64,000 nt of DNA from contig NZ_PRDM01000006.1 of assembly GCF_015182285.1 (NCBI RefSeq), positions 248,001 through 312,000 of the forward strand. Direction: 5' to 3'. The translations under genes were made by a program, and so were the position numbers. The DNA comes from Flavobacterium hungaricum. Lineage in GTDB: Bacteria > Bacteroidota > Bacteroidia > Flavobacteriales > Flavobacteriaceae. Under the pieces are notes generated by a model. It was not told the origin of the DNA. It saw nothing but the letters and a program-made list of their open reading frames with translations, and searched no databases. Positions 8,845-17,560 of the stretch are shown here, in pieces (positions within the stretch are counted from its first letter, which is position 1; every line of letters starts with the position of its first letter).

Positions 8845-8868
8845 TTTCTTAGAACCTTAAAACCTTAG
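8832..8868. repeat. CTTAG-type short repeat cluster between convergent genes
   Basis: Several spaced copies of CTTAG/CCTTA follow each other at about 8-10 bp intervals, overlapping the end of lpxK and reaching the 3' end of the histidine kinase gene. A longer member of the same family lies at 52264-52321, again between convergent genes. Confidence 0.6.
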
Positions 8869-11040
8869 TTAATCAAAAAACTTGGCTATTGTACTATAGA
8901 ATTCGTCTGGAACAAAAGGTTTTGTAATCACATCATCCATTCCGAAAGAAAGCAGCATGTCCCTATTTTCGTCAAGCGAAATGGCTGTTAAAGCAATAAT
9001 TGGAGTCGTTTTATCAAACTCTCGAATCAGTTTTGTGGCTGTCGTTCCGTTGATACCTGGTAAATGTACATCCATCAAAATCATATCAAAACGTTTAACT
9101 TTAAGCAAATCAACCGCTTCTTCTCCGTTATCAATAATTTCGCAGGTAATAGATTTGTTTTCGAGCATTTTACGTGTAATCATCTGATTGATTTTGTTGT
9201 CCTCAATCAGTAATATTGATTTGTGTTTCAATTGTTTATCATTGTAAGGTTTTACTTCTTCGACTACTTCCAGCGGTTCGTTATTAATTGCAAAATTTAA
9301 TTTAAAGGTAAAAGTAGAGCCTTTTCCAACTTCACTTTTTAATTTGATTTCGCCTCCCAAGAGTTCAATTAGTTTTTTTACAATAGTGAGACCAAGCCCG
9401 GTACCGCCATATTTTCTATTGACTTCAATGGAACCTTGCGAAAAACTTTCAAAAACAGATTGCAGTTTATCTTCTGGAATTCCGATTCCAGTATCTACAA
9501 TTTCAAAATAAATGGTTGCATTTTCTTCTTCCTGAGCGTATAGTTTTGCAATAACACTTACGTGGCCGTTCTGTGTGAACTTTAAAGCATTATTGATTAA
9601 ATTCAGGATGATCTGGGATAATTTGGTAGGATCGCCAATTAAATTGTCTGGAATTGCTTTGTCTATTTCTAGATTGAAATAGTTTTTATTGGCTGTCGCT
9701 AATTCTTTGAGAGAACTTTGAATGTTAAACAGAAGCTCTTTTAGGTTAAAACTTATGTTTTCTATTTCAACTTTAGTCGAATCTATTTTGTTGATTTCAA
9801 GAATTTCGTTGATAAAAGTAGTAAGATAATTTCCAGAAAATTTAAGAGATTCTAAATATTTCAGTTGTTTTTTCTTCGGATTATCTTCAAGTAAAATATG
9901 AGTGATTCCGTTAATAGCATTTAACGGCGTCCGGAGTTCATGACTTACAGTCGACAAAAATTCTGACCGTGCTTTTGAAGCTTTTTCGGCTTTGTTTTTG
10001 GCCAATATTAATTCTTTATTTTTCTCCCGAAGCAGTAAATTATTTTGAGTTCTAATGATATTGTTTTTGTATAATGCCAGACTTAAAAGCGATAAAATCG
10101 AAATTAAGGCAATCGCAAGAATGCTGACCAGTTTAGAGTACCGATAAGTTTTAAGCTGTATTTTTTCTTCGCTTTCCCGCTTAATAGTATTATTTAAAGA
10201 CTGCGTTTTTTTAAACTTTTCAAATTCATTAAGATCGATTTTGGCATTTTTTAATTTTAAAAGGTAATTTTCGATCTGATAATGTTCATCCAAATAAGAA
10301 TACGCCAAATCAAAGTTTCTGTTTTTTTTGTAGTATTGGCTTATTCCCAAAATAATTTTAGATTTTTGCGCAAGATTATTGGATTTAGCGTTATAATCTA
10401 ATGCATTATCAAAATAAATAATAGCAGAGTCATTTCGTTTCAGCTGTGTTTCAATTAAACCAAGCTGATAATAAGCATCTGTTTTGGTTTGCAATAGGGA
10501 AGCGTTGTCTGGCTTTTTGGTTATTTTTCGGAAAGTCTTAGCAGCAAGCACCAAATCTTTGTTGGCTTTAAAGGCCAAGGCGGTTTGATAATCCAAAACT
10601 TCGGCATGATCAACAATGTTAAGCTGTTTTAGAAGGTCTTGGGCTTTTGTGTAATAAACTGCAGCAGTTTTATAATCTCCTTTGGCAGTATTGGTCACGC
10701 CAATATAGTGCAAAGCAAGTACTTTGGAGCAGTTTGGTTTTAAGGTGTCATAAAAAGAAACTGTTTTATGAAAGTTTTTTAAAGCCTCTTCATACTTCTG
10801 CTGGTTGTAATAAATTTTTCCCAGCTTAAAAGTCTGGTTGGCAAGATTCTCTTTTTTACCATGCAGTTCGCAGAAATGAATTGATTTTTTGGTGTAAAGA
10901 ACCGCCTGGTTGTATTTTTTATTGTTAAGATTGGCATTTGCCAGTTTGTTATAATAGGAAACACTGTCTGTATTCTTGTTGGCTTGAGAATACAAAAACG
11001 AAGTAAAAAAACAAACAACAATAAAAAGATAGTATTTCAT
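8869..11040 (-). CDS. Hybrid sensor histidine kinase with periplasmic TPR sensor and C-terminal receiver
   Basis: 723 residues. A signal peptide (1-18) is followed by about 250 residues of TPR-like helical repeats, presumably periplasmic. A transmembrane segment spans about 303-324 (LVSILAIALISILSLLSLAL), with a coiled coil at 330-358. The HisKA box FLSTVSHELRTPLNAI has the phospho-accepting His367. The HATPase domain has DTGIGIPEDKL and GGTGLGLTIVKKL. The receiver domain (605-723) has the acidic pair ED, phosphoacceptor Asp657 in MDVHLPG and Lys in TKPF. There is no DNA-binding output domain and no response regulator beside it, so the partner and the signal are unknown. It is convergent with lpxK and 26 bp beyond the end of the GAPDH gene's own reading direction start region. 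Confidence 0.93.
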   Translation of the reverse strand: MKYYLFIVVCFFTSFLYSQANKNTDSVSYYNKLANANLNNKKYNQAVLYTKKSIHFCELHGKKENLANQTFKLGKIYYNQQKYEEALKNFHKTVSFYDTLKPNCSKVLALHYIGVTNTAKGDYKTAAVYYTKAQDLLKQLNIVDHAEVLDYQTALAFKANKDLVLAAKTFRKITKKPDNASLLQTKTDAYYQLGLIETQLKRNDSAIIYFDNALDYNAKSNNLAQKSKIILGISQYYKKNRNFDLAYSYLDEHYQIENYLLKLKNAKIDLNEFEKFKKTQSLNNTIKRESEEKIQLKTYRYSKLVSILAIALISILSLLSLALYKNNIIRTQNNLLLREKNKELILAKNKAEKASKARSEFLSTVSHELRTPLNAINGITHILLEDNPKKKQLKYLESLKFSGNYLTTFINEILEINKIDSTKVEIENISFNLKELLFNIQSSLKELATANKNYFNLEIDKAIPDNLIGDPTKLSQIILNLINNALKFTQNGHVSVIAKLYAQEEENATIYFEIVDTGIGIPEDKLQSVFESFSQGSIEVNRKYGGTGLGLTIVKKLIELLGGEIKLKSEVGKGSTFTFKLNFAINNEPLEVVEEVKPYNDKQLKHKSILLIEDNKINQMITRKMLENKSITCEIIDNGEEAVDLLKVKRFDMILMDVHLPGINGTTATKLIREFDKTTPIIALTAISLDENRDMLLSFGMDDVITKPFVPDEFYSTIAKFFD

Positions 11041-11065
11041 GTATGGCCATGCTTTACAATGAATC

Positions 11066-12064
11066 TTATTTTTTGCTTAATAGTAAGATCAAATCTATCA
11101 ATCGTGATGAATAGCCAATTTCGTTATCGTACCAACCTACTACTTTTACCATTTTATCGATAACCGAAGTAAGCTGTGCATCAAATAAACAAGAATGTGT
11201 ATTGCCAATCACATCGACCGAAACAATCGGATCTTCTGTATAATCTAATATTCCTTTTAAATTTGTTTTTGAGGCTTCTTTAAATGCTTTATTAATTTCT
11301 TCAATGCTTACTGCACGTTTTACATTGAAGGTAATATCTGTCAATGAACCGTCTGGAACGGGTACGCGAATACCACAACCTCCGATTTTGTTATGCAATT
11401 TAGGAAAAATTTTTGTTAATGCCTTAGCTGCTCCTGTAGTTGTTGGAACAATCGACTGACTTGCACCTCTCGCCCTGCGTAAATCCTTATGCGGCTGGTC
11501 GTGAAGGCTTTGGTCTGTCGTGTAAGAATGTATCGTTGTAATGTAAGCCTGCTCTATACCGCACAATTCTTCGATGATTTTGATCATCGGTGCAGCATTG
11601 TTTGTGGTGCAGCTTGCATTAGAAACAATATCTTCAAAACCCTCTAAAATATTTTCATTTACTCCTAAAACGATTGTCTTTATAGTATCAACTTCTGATG
11701 GCGCCGATAAAATAACTTTTTGAGCTCCAGCTTCTAAGTGAAGATTTAAGTCTTCGTGTGTTTTGTATTTGCCAGTTGACTCAATTACAAAATCAACCTG
11801 ATGAGATTTCCAATCTAAATTTATGATATTTTTTTCATGAAAAAAGAAAAAATGACGTCCGTCTACGATAATTCCGTTTTCATCAAAACTTACCTGAAAA
11901 GGCAGTACTCCATGTATACTGTCGTATTTTATTAAATGCGACATCGTTTTATTGTCTGCAATATCGTTGATCGCAACGACTTCAATTTCAGGGTGGTTTA
12001 AAAGCAGGCGAAATAAATTTCTTCCAATTCTTCCAAACCCATTAATAGCAATTCTTGTTTTCAA
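11066..12064 (-). CDS. gap: Glyceraldehyde-3-phosphate dehydrogenase, type I
   Basis: 332 residues. It oxidises glyceraldehyde-3-phosphate with NAD(P) and phosphate in glycolysis or gluconeogenesis. The Rossmann motif INGFGRIGRNLFR (7-19), catalytic Cys152 in SNASCTTNNAAP and catalytic His179 in TTIHSYTTDQ are all present, as is the C-terminal VGWYDNEIGYS. The only start that fits is a TTG at 12062-12064; an in-frame stop precedes it directly and the next Met is inside the NAD domain. Bacteroidota often carry more than one gap gene; this may be one of several. A TAAACGATTAAAC inverted repeat lies upstream, between it and lipA. Confidence 0.95.
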   Translation of the reverse strand: MKTRIAINGFGRIGRNLFRLLLNHPEIEVVAINDIADNKTMSHLIKYDSIHGVLPFQVSFDENGIIVDGRHFFFFHEKNIINLDWKSHQVDFVIESTGKYKTHEDLNLHLEAGAQKVILSAPSEVDTIKTIVLGVNENILEGFEDIVSNASCTTNNAAPMIKIIEELCGIEQAYITTIHSYTTDQSLHDQPHKDLRRARGASQSIVPTTTGAAKALTKIFPKLHNKIGGCGIRVPVPDGSLTDITFNVKRAVSIEEINKAFKEASKTNLKGILDYTEDPIVSVDVIGNTHSCLFDAQLTSVIDKMVKVVGWYDNEIGYSSRLIDLILLLSKK

Positions 12065-12096
12065 TTATTTTATGTGTTTGTTTAATCGTTGCAATC

Positions 12097-12148
12097 GTTT
12101 AATCGTTTAGTATAAACGATTAAACTACTGCCAACTAAACGATTAAAC
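12097..12148. repeat. Inverted repeat of the GTTTAATCGTTTAGT type
   Basis: Perfect 15-bp arms at 12097-12111 and 12134-12148; a third copy of TAAACGATTAAAC lies in the loop at 12113-12125. It fills the gap between lipA and the GAPDH gene. Confidence 0.75.
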
Positions 12149-12153
12149 TTAAT

Positions 12154-13020
12154 TTATAAAATATGTTTTTGTGCTTTATAAGAAGAACGAACTAATGGTC
12201 CGCTTTCAACATGTCTGAATCCTAGATCAAGTCCGAATTTTTCGTATCGGGCAAATTGTTCAGGAGTAATAAATTCTTTTACAGGAAGATGTTTCTTGGT
12301 TGGCTGTAAATATTGTCCAATGGTTACAATATCAACATTGGCCTTTTTTAAATCCGTCATGGTCTGAAAAACTTCTTCTTCTGTTTCTCCAAGTCCCAGC
12401 ATGATTCCAGATTTGGTTCTGTTAATTCCTTTTTCTTTCAGATAACGCAGTACTTCTAAGCTGCGATCGTATTTTGCCTGAATTCTAACTTCACGTGTTA
12501 ATCGGCGAACAGTTTCCATATTGTGTGAAACCACTTCTGGATTTGCTTCTACAATACGATCTATGTTTCGCTCCATTCCTTGAAAATCAGGAATCAACGT
12601 TTCTAAAGTAGTATTCGGATTCATTCTGCGAATAGCGCGTACAGTTTCCATCCAGATAATAGAGCCTCCGTCTTTCAAGTCGTCTCTATCAACGCTTGTA
12701 ATAACGGCATGCTTAATATTCATGATTTTAATAGAACGGGCCACTTTTTCTGGTTCGTCCCAATCTACCGTTTCTGGTCTTCCGGTTTTAACGCCGCAGA
12801 ATCCGCAGGAACGTGTACAGACATTTCCTAAAATCATAAAAGTAGCTGTTCCTTCGCCCCAGCATTCCCCCATATTTGGGCAGCTGCCAGAGGTGCAAAT
12901 TGTATTTAAGCTGTATTTGTCAACCAAACCTCTAAGTTCGGTATATTTCTGTCCAATTGGAAGTTTAACCTTTAACCATTTCGGTTTTGCAGGTGGTATA
13001 TTTTCAACGACTGTTTCCAT
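12154..13020 (-). CDS. lipA: Lipoyl synthase (radical SAM)
   Basis: 288 residues. LipA inserts two sulfur atoms into protein-bound octanoyl chains to make lipoyl cofactors for pyruvate and 2-oxoglutarate dehydrogenases and the glycine cleavage system. The radical SAM cluster motif CTRSCGFCGVKTG (C-x3-C-x2-C) and the auxiliary cluster region CTSGSCPNMGECWGEGTATF are complete. The C-terminal SSYKAQ matches the conserved R-S-S-Y motif whose Ser binds the auxiliary cluster. Length is normal. It is preceded by a TATCTTTG box at 13039-13046 on its strand. Confidence 0.97.
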   Translation of the reverse strand: METVVENIPPAKPKWLKVKLPIGQKYTELRGLVDKYSLNTICTSGSCPNMGECWGEGTATFMILGNVCTRSCGFCGVKTGRPETVDWDEPEKVARSIKIMNIKHAVITSVDRDDLKDGGSIIWMETVRAIRRMNPNTTLETLIPDFQGMERNIDRIVEANPEVVSHNMETVRRLTREVRIQAKYDRSLEVLRYLKEKGINRTKSGIMLGLGETEEEVFQTMTDLKKANVDIVTIGQYLQPTKKHLPVKEFITPEQFARYEKFGLDLGFRHVESGPLVRSSYKAQKHIL

Positions 13021-13349
13021 ATATCAATATTCAAAAGACAAAGATACGGAATGTAGTTTATTTGGTGATTTCTTTAAGTTTTATTTTAAAGGTATAAACC
13101 GCTATTTGTTAAAAATGAGATTGAGTATAATGTTTTTTTATTGTTAAAATACTGTTTATAGATTATTATTTGTGCTGATAAAATGTTTTTTGTGAAATTG
13201 AATTAAAAAAGAATTGATAATTATGGTATGAAGCTGATTTTTAATCGTTTAAAATTTATACCTTTAAATGTTAGAAAAAATAAATTTTGGGAACGAAATT
13301 TGTCCTGAGATGTAATACATTTGGTGTTAAATTGTAATTAATAATAACT
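13021..13349. other. 329-bp divergent promoter region lipA / M48 peptidase
   Basis: This gap holds two candidate -7 boxes of the Bacteroidota type (TAnnTTTG): TATCTTTG on the minus strand at 13039-13046, 19 bp before the lipA ATG, and TACATTTG on the plus strand at 13316-13323, 27 bp before the peptidase ATG. Neither has a clear TTG at the usual distance. Nothing else was recognised. Confidence 0.45.
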
Positions 13350-14222
13350 ATGAAAAAGACGTTTATTGTATTAGGGATTTTGATAACTTTTGGGTTAACT
13401 AAAACAAATGCTCAAATTAATTTTGGGGAAAAAGCTATCGGAGCAGTTCAAAAAGGAGTGGCAGGTTTTACATTTAGTAATGCCGATGCAGCAAAATTGT
13501 CTAAAGAAGCAGTAGATAAATTAGATGCTGAACATGAAATTGCCGGACCTACAGATGGTTACACTTTAAGATTGAACAGAGTATTTGGAAAACACGCTAC
13601 AACAGATGGGGTTGCATTGAATTATAAAGTATACAAAATAAAAGAAGTAAATGCTTTTGCAACTGCAGACGGAAGTGTTCGTGTATATTCAGGTTTGATG
13701 GATATCATGGATGATAATGAATTAATCGCGGTAATCGGCCACGAAATCGGCCACGTTATTAACAATGATTCGAGAGATGCTATTAGAGCAGCTTACCAAA
13801 AAGAAGCTTTACTAGACGGTGCCGCTTCTCAATCTGCTACAGTAGCAACTGTTACAGACAGTCAGTTAGGTAAAATAGGAAGTGCTATTATTGACAGTAA
13901 ATACAGCCGTAAGCAAGAGTCTGAAGCAGATTTGTTTGCTTATAATTTTATGAAGAAAAACGGTTACAATGTAAATGCGGAAGAATCTGCATTTAGAATT
14001 TTAGCCAAAATGAGTGAAGGTGCAGAGGCATCATTTATTGATCAAATGATGAGTTCGCATCCAGATTCTAAGAAAAGAGCAGACGATGCTAAAGCGAGAG
14101 CAGAAAAAGATGGTGTGTACAAAGCCTACGTACAGCAAAAAATTGTAAACACTGTGCCAGTGACAACGACTAAAAAAGCAGCAACGACTACGAAGAAAAA
14201 AACTACTGCAAAGAAGAAGTAA
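13350..14222 (+). CDS. M48-family metallopeptidase, exported
   Basis: 290 residues with an N-terminal signal peptide (MKKTFIVLGILITFGLTKTNAQ). The zinc protease site is HEIGH at 131-135, with the third ligand Glu192 in KQESEADLFAYNF, as in the BepA/Oma1-like M48 group. A C-terminal tail of Thr/Lys repeats (KKAATTTKKKTTAKKK) is low in complexity and of unknown purpose. Related proteins act in envelope protein quality control; the substrate here is unknown. Transcribed alone, with a candidate -7 box 27 bp upstream and a strong terminator 24 bp downstream. Confidence 0.9.
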   Translation: MKKTFIVLGILITFGLTKTNAQINFGEKAIGAVQKGVAGFTFSNADAAKLSKEAVDKLDAEHEIAGPTDGYTLRLNRVFGKHATTDGVALNYKVYKIKEVNAFATADGSVRVYSGLMDIMDDNELIAVIGHEIGHVINNDSRDAIRAAYQKEALLDGAASQSATVATVTDSQLGKIGSAIIDSKYSRKQESEADLFAYNFMKKNGYNVNAEESAFRILAKMSEGAEASFIDQMMSSHPDSKKRADDAKARAEKDGVYKAYVQQKIVNTVPVTTTKKAATTTKKKTTAKKK

Positions 14223-14245
14223 AAAATCTTTAAATAAATGTATAA

Positions 14246-14284
14246 ACCCCGGCAGATTTATAGTTTGCCGGGGTTCTTTTTTTA
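14246..14284 (+). terminator. Rho-independent terminator after the M48 peptidase
   Basis: Perfect 10-bp GC-rich arms AACCCCGGCA (14246-14255) and TGCCGGGGTT (14267-14276) with an 11-nt loop, followed by CTTTTTTT. The tail runs into the 3' end of the convergent PH-domain gene. Confidence 0.93.
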
Positions 14285-14662
14285 TCCTAATACATGAAAT
14301 GCAAGTACTTTCTGCACATCATAAACATTAACTGATTTGTTGAATTGTTTTACAATACTTGGATTTAATTCGCTGGAAACCCATATTTTTAATTCGGCAT
14401 CAAGATCAAACGTTCCTGCAGTTTCTATGCTGAATCTTGTAATGCTTTTGTAAGCAATAGATTTGTATTCTGTTTTGCTTCCTGTAAGACCTTGTACATC
14501 TACAAGAATTAATCTTTTGTTTGTGAAGATAAAAGTATCGCGAATAAGTTTAAAACCCATTTCGATTTCTTCGTTATTGGTCAAAAGCTGACCGTATTTT
14601 TTAATTAAATCTTCTTGACTTACAGCGCCTGCATTGCCAAGAATAGCAGAAAATAATCCCAT
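14282..14662 (-). CDS. Bacterial PH-domain protein (bPH_1 / DUF1696 type)
   Basis: 126 residues, no signal peptide and no membrane helix. The whole protein fits the small bacterial pleckstrin-homology-like family: an N-terminal helix (SQEDLIKKYGQLL), then strands with DTFIFTNKRLILVDVQG and TEYKSIAYKSITRFSIETAG and an aspartate-rich DLDAELKIW stretch. These domains form small oligomers; their ligands are unknown. The gene is monocistronic, convergent with the M48 peptidase gene. Confidence 0.85.
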   Translation of the reverse strand: MGLFSAILGNAGAVSQEDLIKKYGQLLTNNEEIEMGFKLIRDTFIFTNKRLILVDVQGLTGSKTEYKSIAYKSITRFSIETAGTFDLDAELKIWVSSELNPSIVKQFNKSVNVYDVQKVLAFHVLG

Positions 14663-14739
14663 TGTTTTTAGTTTTTAATTTTATAATGAATTGACTTAGG
14701 TCTAGTAAAAGTAGTAAAACAGAATAATTTTTAAATCAT

Positions 14740-14797
14740 TAAGAGGTTAAGTTAATTAAGATTTATAATGAATCTCTTAAATTAACTTAACCTCTTA
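14740..14797. repeat. Long perfect inverted repeat, 18-bp arms
   Basis: Arms at 14740-14757 and 14780-14797 (TAAGAGGTTAAGTTAATT and its complement) around a 22-nt AT-rich loop. It lies between the PH-domain gene and the tonB terminator. No T-run follows, so it does not look like a terminator; it resembles the other intergenic palindromes in this window. Confidence 0.8.
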
Positions 14798-14819
14798 GCG
14801 GTTCGTTAAATAAAGTAAT

Positions 14820-14852
14820 AAAAAAAGCAGAACCTAAGTTCTGCTTTTTTTA
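14820..14852 (-). terminator. Rho-independent terminator after tonB
   Basis: Arms GCAGAAC (14827-14833) and GTTCTGC (14838-14844), a 4-nt loop, flanked by A6 and T7 runs, so it could work in both directions. In the minus direction it directly follows the tonB-like stop codon. Confidence 0.92.
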
Positions 14853-15674
14853 TTATTCTACTTCTGTTTTTATAGTAATTGGAAGATTGTATGCTGTACG
14901 TACTGCTTTTCCGTCAAGCATTCCAGGCGACCATTTTGTTTTTAATGATTTTAAAACTCTAATGGCTTCTTTTCCCATTCCGTAGCCAGGATCGTTTTTA
15001 ACTACAATATCTGTTAGAGACCCGTCTCTTTCCACGATAAAAGAAACATACACTCTAAGTGTTTTTTCTTCATCCAATTCTGGTCTGTGAAAATTTTTTC
15101 CAACATAATTGTAGAAATTCTGGATTCCACCTGGAAATTCAGGCATTTTGTCCAAAACAGCTGGAGTGTACGGAACATTTGTTGGAGGCGCGATGATGTC
15201 TCCATTTCCTGCACTGCCTCCAGGTATTGGATTGGTAGTAGCAGGTCCGTCTCCTGTATTTGCGTTGTCAACAGCTGGTACGTTATCAGTGTTTGGCGCA
15301 ATATCTTGTACCGCATTTGCAGTTTTGGTCACTACAGGATTTACTAACTGGTGTGCATCGGTAACAGTTGTTTTGCTTTGCTGCGCAGGTGGTGTTACTG
15401 GTGCCGGAGGAGTTGGTATAACAAGCTGATCAATAATTACAGGCGTAATCGGTTTGTCAATAATTGTTGGCTCACTTTCAATCGGCTCAGTTCTGAATTG
15501 ATTGATCAAAACAGGTATGCTGCTCACAGCAGTTATTAACAATAAACCCATAAATAGAGCAGTGACAGTAGTCTTAGCATTCTCTTGGCGTAATTGATAC
15601 GCTCCGTACTCTTTGTTTTTATTTTCGAAAACAAGATCAGTCCACTTGGTTTCGTAAAGGCTTAATTTAGACAT
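14853..15674 (-). CDS. tonB: Energy transducer TonB
   Basis: 273 residues. TonB proteins carry energy from the inner-membrane ExbB/ExbD complex to outer-membrane receptors. The N-terminal cytoplasmic stretch contains VFENKNKEYGAYQLRQ, typical of Bacteroidota TonB-family proteins, then one transmembrane helix (about 34-56), a long Pro/Thr/Asn-rich periplasmic linker (residues 60-180) and a C-terminal TonB domain starting near MPEFPGGIQNFYNYV (about 192) with VYVSFIVERDGSL. No exbB or exbD is adjacent. Such organisms usually have several paralogues, so its receptor partners cannot be told. It lies 152 bp downstream of the sigma factor gene on the same strand. Confidence 0.92.
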   Translation of the reverse strand: MSKLSLYETKWTDLVFENKNKEYGAYQLRQENAKTTVTALFMGLLLITAVSSIPVLINQFRTEPIESEPTIIDKPITPVIIDQLVIPTPPAPVTPPAQQSKTTVTDAHQLVNPVVTKTANAVQDIAPNTDNVPAVDNANTGDGPATTNPIPGGSAGNGDIIAPPTNVPYTPAVLDKMPEFPGGIQNFYNYVGKNFHRPELDEEKTLRVYVSFIVERDGSLTDIVVKNDPGYGMGKEAIRVLKSLKTKWSPGMLDGKAVRTAYNLPITIKTEVE

Positions 15675-15826
15675 AATTTTTGGGTTTTAAGGTTAAGTAA
15701 CTTTAAATCATAAGCAATAAGTTTTGGGTTGGGCTACAATATACGATTGTAGTTTTAATGTGTGAAATAATTATCTTTTTAAGAACATATAAAAGAATAT
15801 TGTGTTCTTTTATTAAAGATAATAAA

Positions 15827-16378
15827 TTATCTGTTACGTTCGATAATTTCTGCTAATAATTTTTTAGCACGCAAAAGTTTTACTTTTACACTGCTTAAGG
15901 GTTCGTTTATCTTAACAGCAATTTCCTGATAAGACATTTCCTGAAAATAACGAAGCTGAATAACTTCCTGATAATGGGGTTTGAGTTCTTTGATGCATAA
16001 AAGCAGACGAGAAAGATTCTGCTCTTTAATTAAGGCATCTTCTGCAGATGGAGTAGGGTCGGCTATGTTGTATGCCTGCTGGTCTTCGTTGTCGGTAATT
16101 TCTATAAAAAGATTGGTTTTCTTTTTTCGAAGTAAATCTATGTAGACATTTTTTGCAATAGCAATAAGCCAGGTATTGAATTGAAATTCTGTATTGTAAG
16201 AAGCAATTTTGTCAAATGCTTTAGAAAAAGTTTCTATTGTAATGTCTTCTGCGGTTGTTTCGTTTTCGGTTCGTTTAAGCATAAAACCGTACACCTCATT
16301 CCAATAATGATCTAATAAAAAAGTAAAGGCGATTTGATCGCCTTTTTTTGCTTTTTCTATTTTAGAATTTATTTCCAA
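15827..16378 (-). CDS. ECF-type RNA polymerase sigma factor
   Basis: 183 residues with sigma region 2 (YWNEVYGFMLKRTENETTAEDI through ETFSKAFDKI, about 24-60) and region 4 helix-turn-helix (EMSYQEIAVKINEPLSSVKV, about 145-165). No anti-sigma gene follows. The only suitable start is a TTG at 16376-16378; the frame overlaps the end of the glycosyltransferase gene by 10 bp, suggesting translational coupling. A hairpin with a T-rich tail lies within the first 17 codons (GGCGAT 16328-16333, ATCGCC 16337-16342) and could attenuate transcription from the upstream gene. The regulon is unknown. Confidence 0.9.
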   Translation of the reverse strand: MEINSKIEKAKKGDQIAFTFLLDHYWNEVYGFMLKRTENETTAEDITIETFSKAFDKIASYNTEFQFNTWLIAIAKNVYIDLLRKKKTNLFIEITDNEDQQAYNIADPTPSAEDALIKEQNLSRLLLCIKELKPHYQEVIQLRYFQEMSYQEIAVKINEPLSSVKVKLLRAKKLLAEIIERNR

Positions 16379-17475
16379 TATACTGGTTTTGAGAAAATAT
16401 TAGTTATAAAGATATTAATTTGCGTTAATATAAGCGCTATCTCTACAACCGGAAACCAGAATTTTAAATCATTTTCTTTTAGTTTGCCTGCAGAGCATCC
16501 TACTACAGACCAGACTACCGTGTATCGTGTTGCTAAAATAGCCAAGACAGCGATCCATTGAAATTGAAAAGACAGCAGTATGATAACTAATAAAAAGAAA
16601 AATAATTGTGACAAGAAAAATAAACTTAACTGCATTTTGTCAAAAAACTTATAATGTTCTGCAGTAGAAATATGTCTTCTTTTTTGGGTAAACCATTCTC
16701 TAAATGTTTTTTTAGGTTCAGAATAAGTAAAACTTTCTGGCATATAAGAAAGGGTAGTATTGGCTTTATTAGCAGCTTGATTGATAAACAAATCATCATC
16801 ACCGGAGCGAATCTGAATGTGATCAATAAAACCGTTTACATTAAAAAATTCTTCTTTTTTGTAAGCTAAATTTCGTCCCACTCCCATATAAGGAAGTCCA
16901 GCTTTTGCCCAGGAAAAATATTGAAGCGCCGTCATGACAGTTTCAAAACGAATGATTTTATTTAAAAACGAGCGCTCTGCTTTTTCGTAACCGCCGTAAC
17001 CCAAAACAATAGTTTTATCGGTTGTAAATTGCGAAGTCATGGTTGTGATCCAATCTTTAGAAGAAGGATAACAGTCGGCATCGGTAAACAATAAATATTC
17101 TTTTTTTGCAGCTTTGATTCCAAGCGTAAGGGCATATTTTTTATTTCCCCAAAAAGCTTCGTTATTCTCTACCTTAACCAGGCGGATATTTGAATATTGT
17201 TTTTCAAATTCTTCAAAAACTTCAAGAGTTTCATCACTGGAGGCATCGTCAATCAAGACAATTTCAAAATCAGGATAATTTTGCTCTGCCAGAAGCGGTA
17301 CGTATTTTTTTACGTTTTCTTCTTCATTTTTAGCACAGACTATTACAGAAACCGGAATGTTTTTGGGTGTAATTTGCTGCGGTTTGCTAAAAGCAAACTT
17401 GCCAAAAATCCCGAGATAATAAAAAAGTTGAACAACAACAATAGCAATAAAAAAGTAAAATATGTATATAAGCAT
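16369..17475 (-). CDS. Family 2 glycosyltransferase, membrane-anchored
   Basis: 368 residues. An N-terminal membrane helix (2-22) is followed by a GT-A fold: VSVIVCAKNEEENVKKY, IVLIDDASSDETLEVF, the metal-binding TDADCYP, and SGDDDLFINQAA and WFTQKRRH, which match the acceptor/QxxRW-like motif. Two or three C-terminal helices (about 280-345) follow, an architecture of processive or lipid-linked polysaccharide synthases. The substrate is unknown. A well-formed promoter (17517-17546) precedes it and the sigma gene overlaps its end, so the two form an operon. Confidence 0.9.
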   Translation of the reverse strand: MLIYIFYFFIAIVVVQLFYYLGIFGKFAFSKPQQITPKNIPVSVIVCAKNEEENVKKYVPLLAEQNYPDFEIVLIDDASSDETLEVFEEFEKQYSNIRLVKVENNEAFWGNKKYALTLGIKAAKKEYLLFTDADCYPSSKDWITTMTSQFTTDKTIVLGYGGYEKAERSFLNKIIRFETVMTALQYFSWAKAGLPYMGVGRNLAYKKEEFFNVNGFIDHIQIRSGDDDLFINQAANKANTTLSYMPESFTYSEPKKTFREWFTQKRRHISTAEHYKFFDKMQLSLFFLSQLFFFLLVIILLSFQFQWIAVLAILATRYTVVWSVVGCSAGKLKENDLKFWFPVVEIALILTQINIFITNIFSKPVYWK

Positions 17476-17516
17476 CTGATTTATTTGATTCTATTAATTT
17501 TCACGCTCTGCGACTG

Positions 17517-17546
17517 CAAATGTACTTATGAATTCGTAAAAACCAA
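17517..17546 (-). promoter_or_regulatory. Bacteroidota-type promoter for the GT2-sigma operon
   Basis: On the minus strand TTG (17544-17546) is followed after 19 bp by TACATTTG (17517-17524), a full match to TTG-N17-23-TAnnTTTG. The ATG is 42 bp downstream. Confidence 0.72.
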
Positions 17547-17560
17547 TAAGTAAAAACGAT

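Noticed and set aside
15087..15539. Several plus-strand ORFs of 62-93 codons opposite tonB
   Set aside because: They arise from the low-complexity Pro/Thr linker of tonB read in reverse; no motifs.
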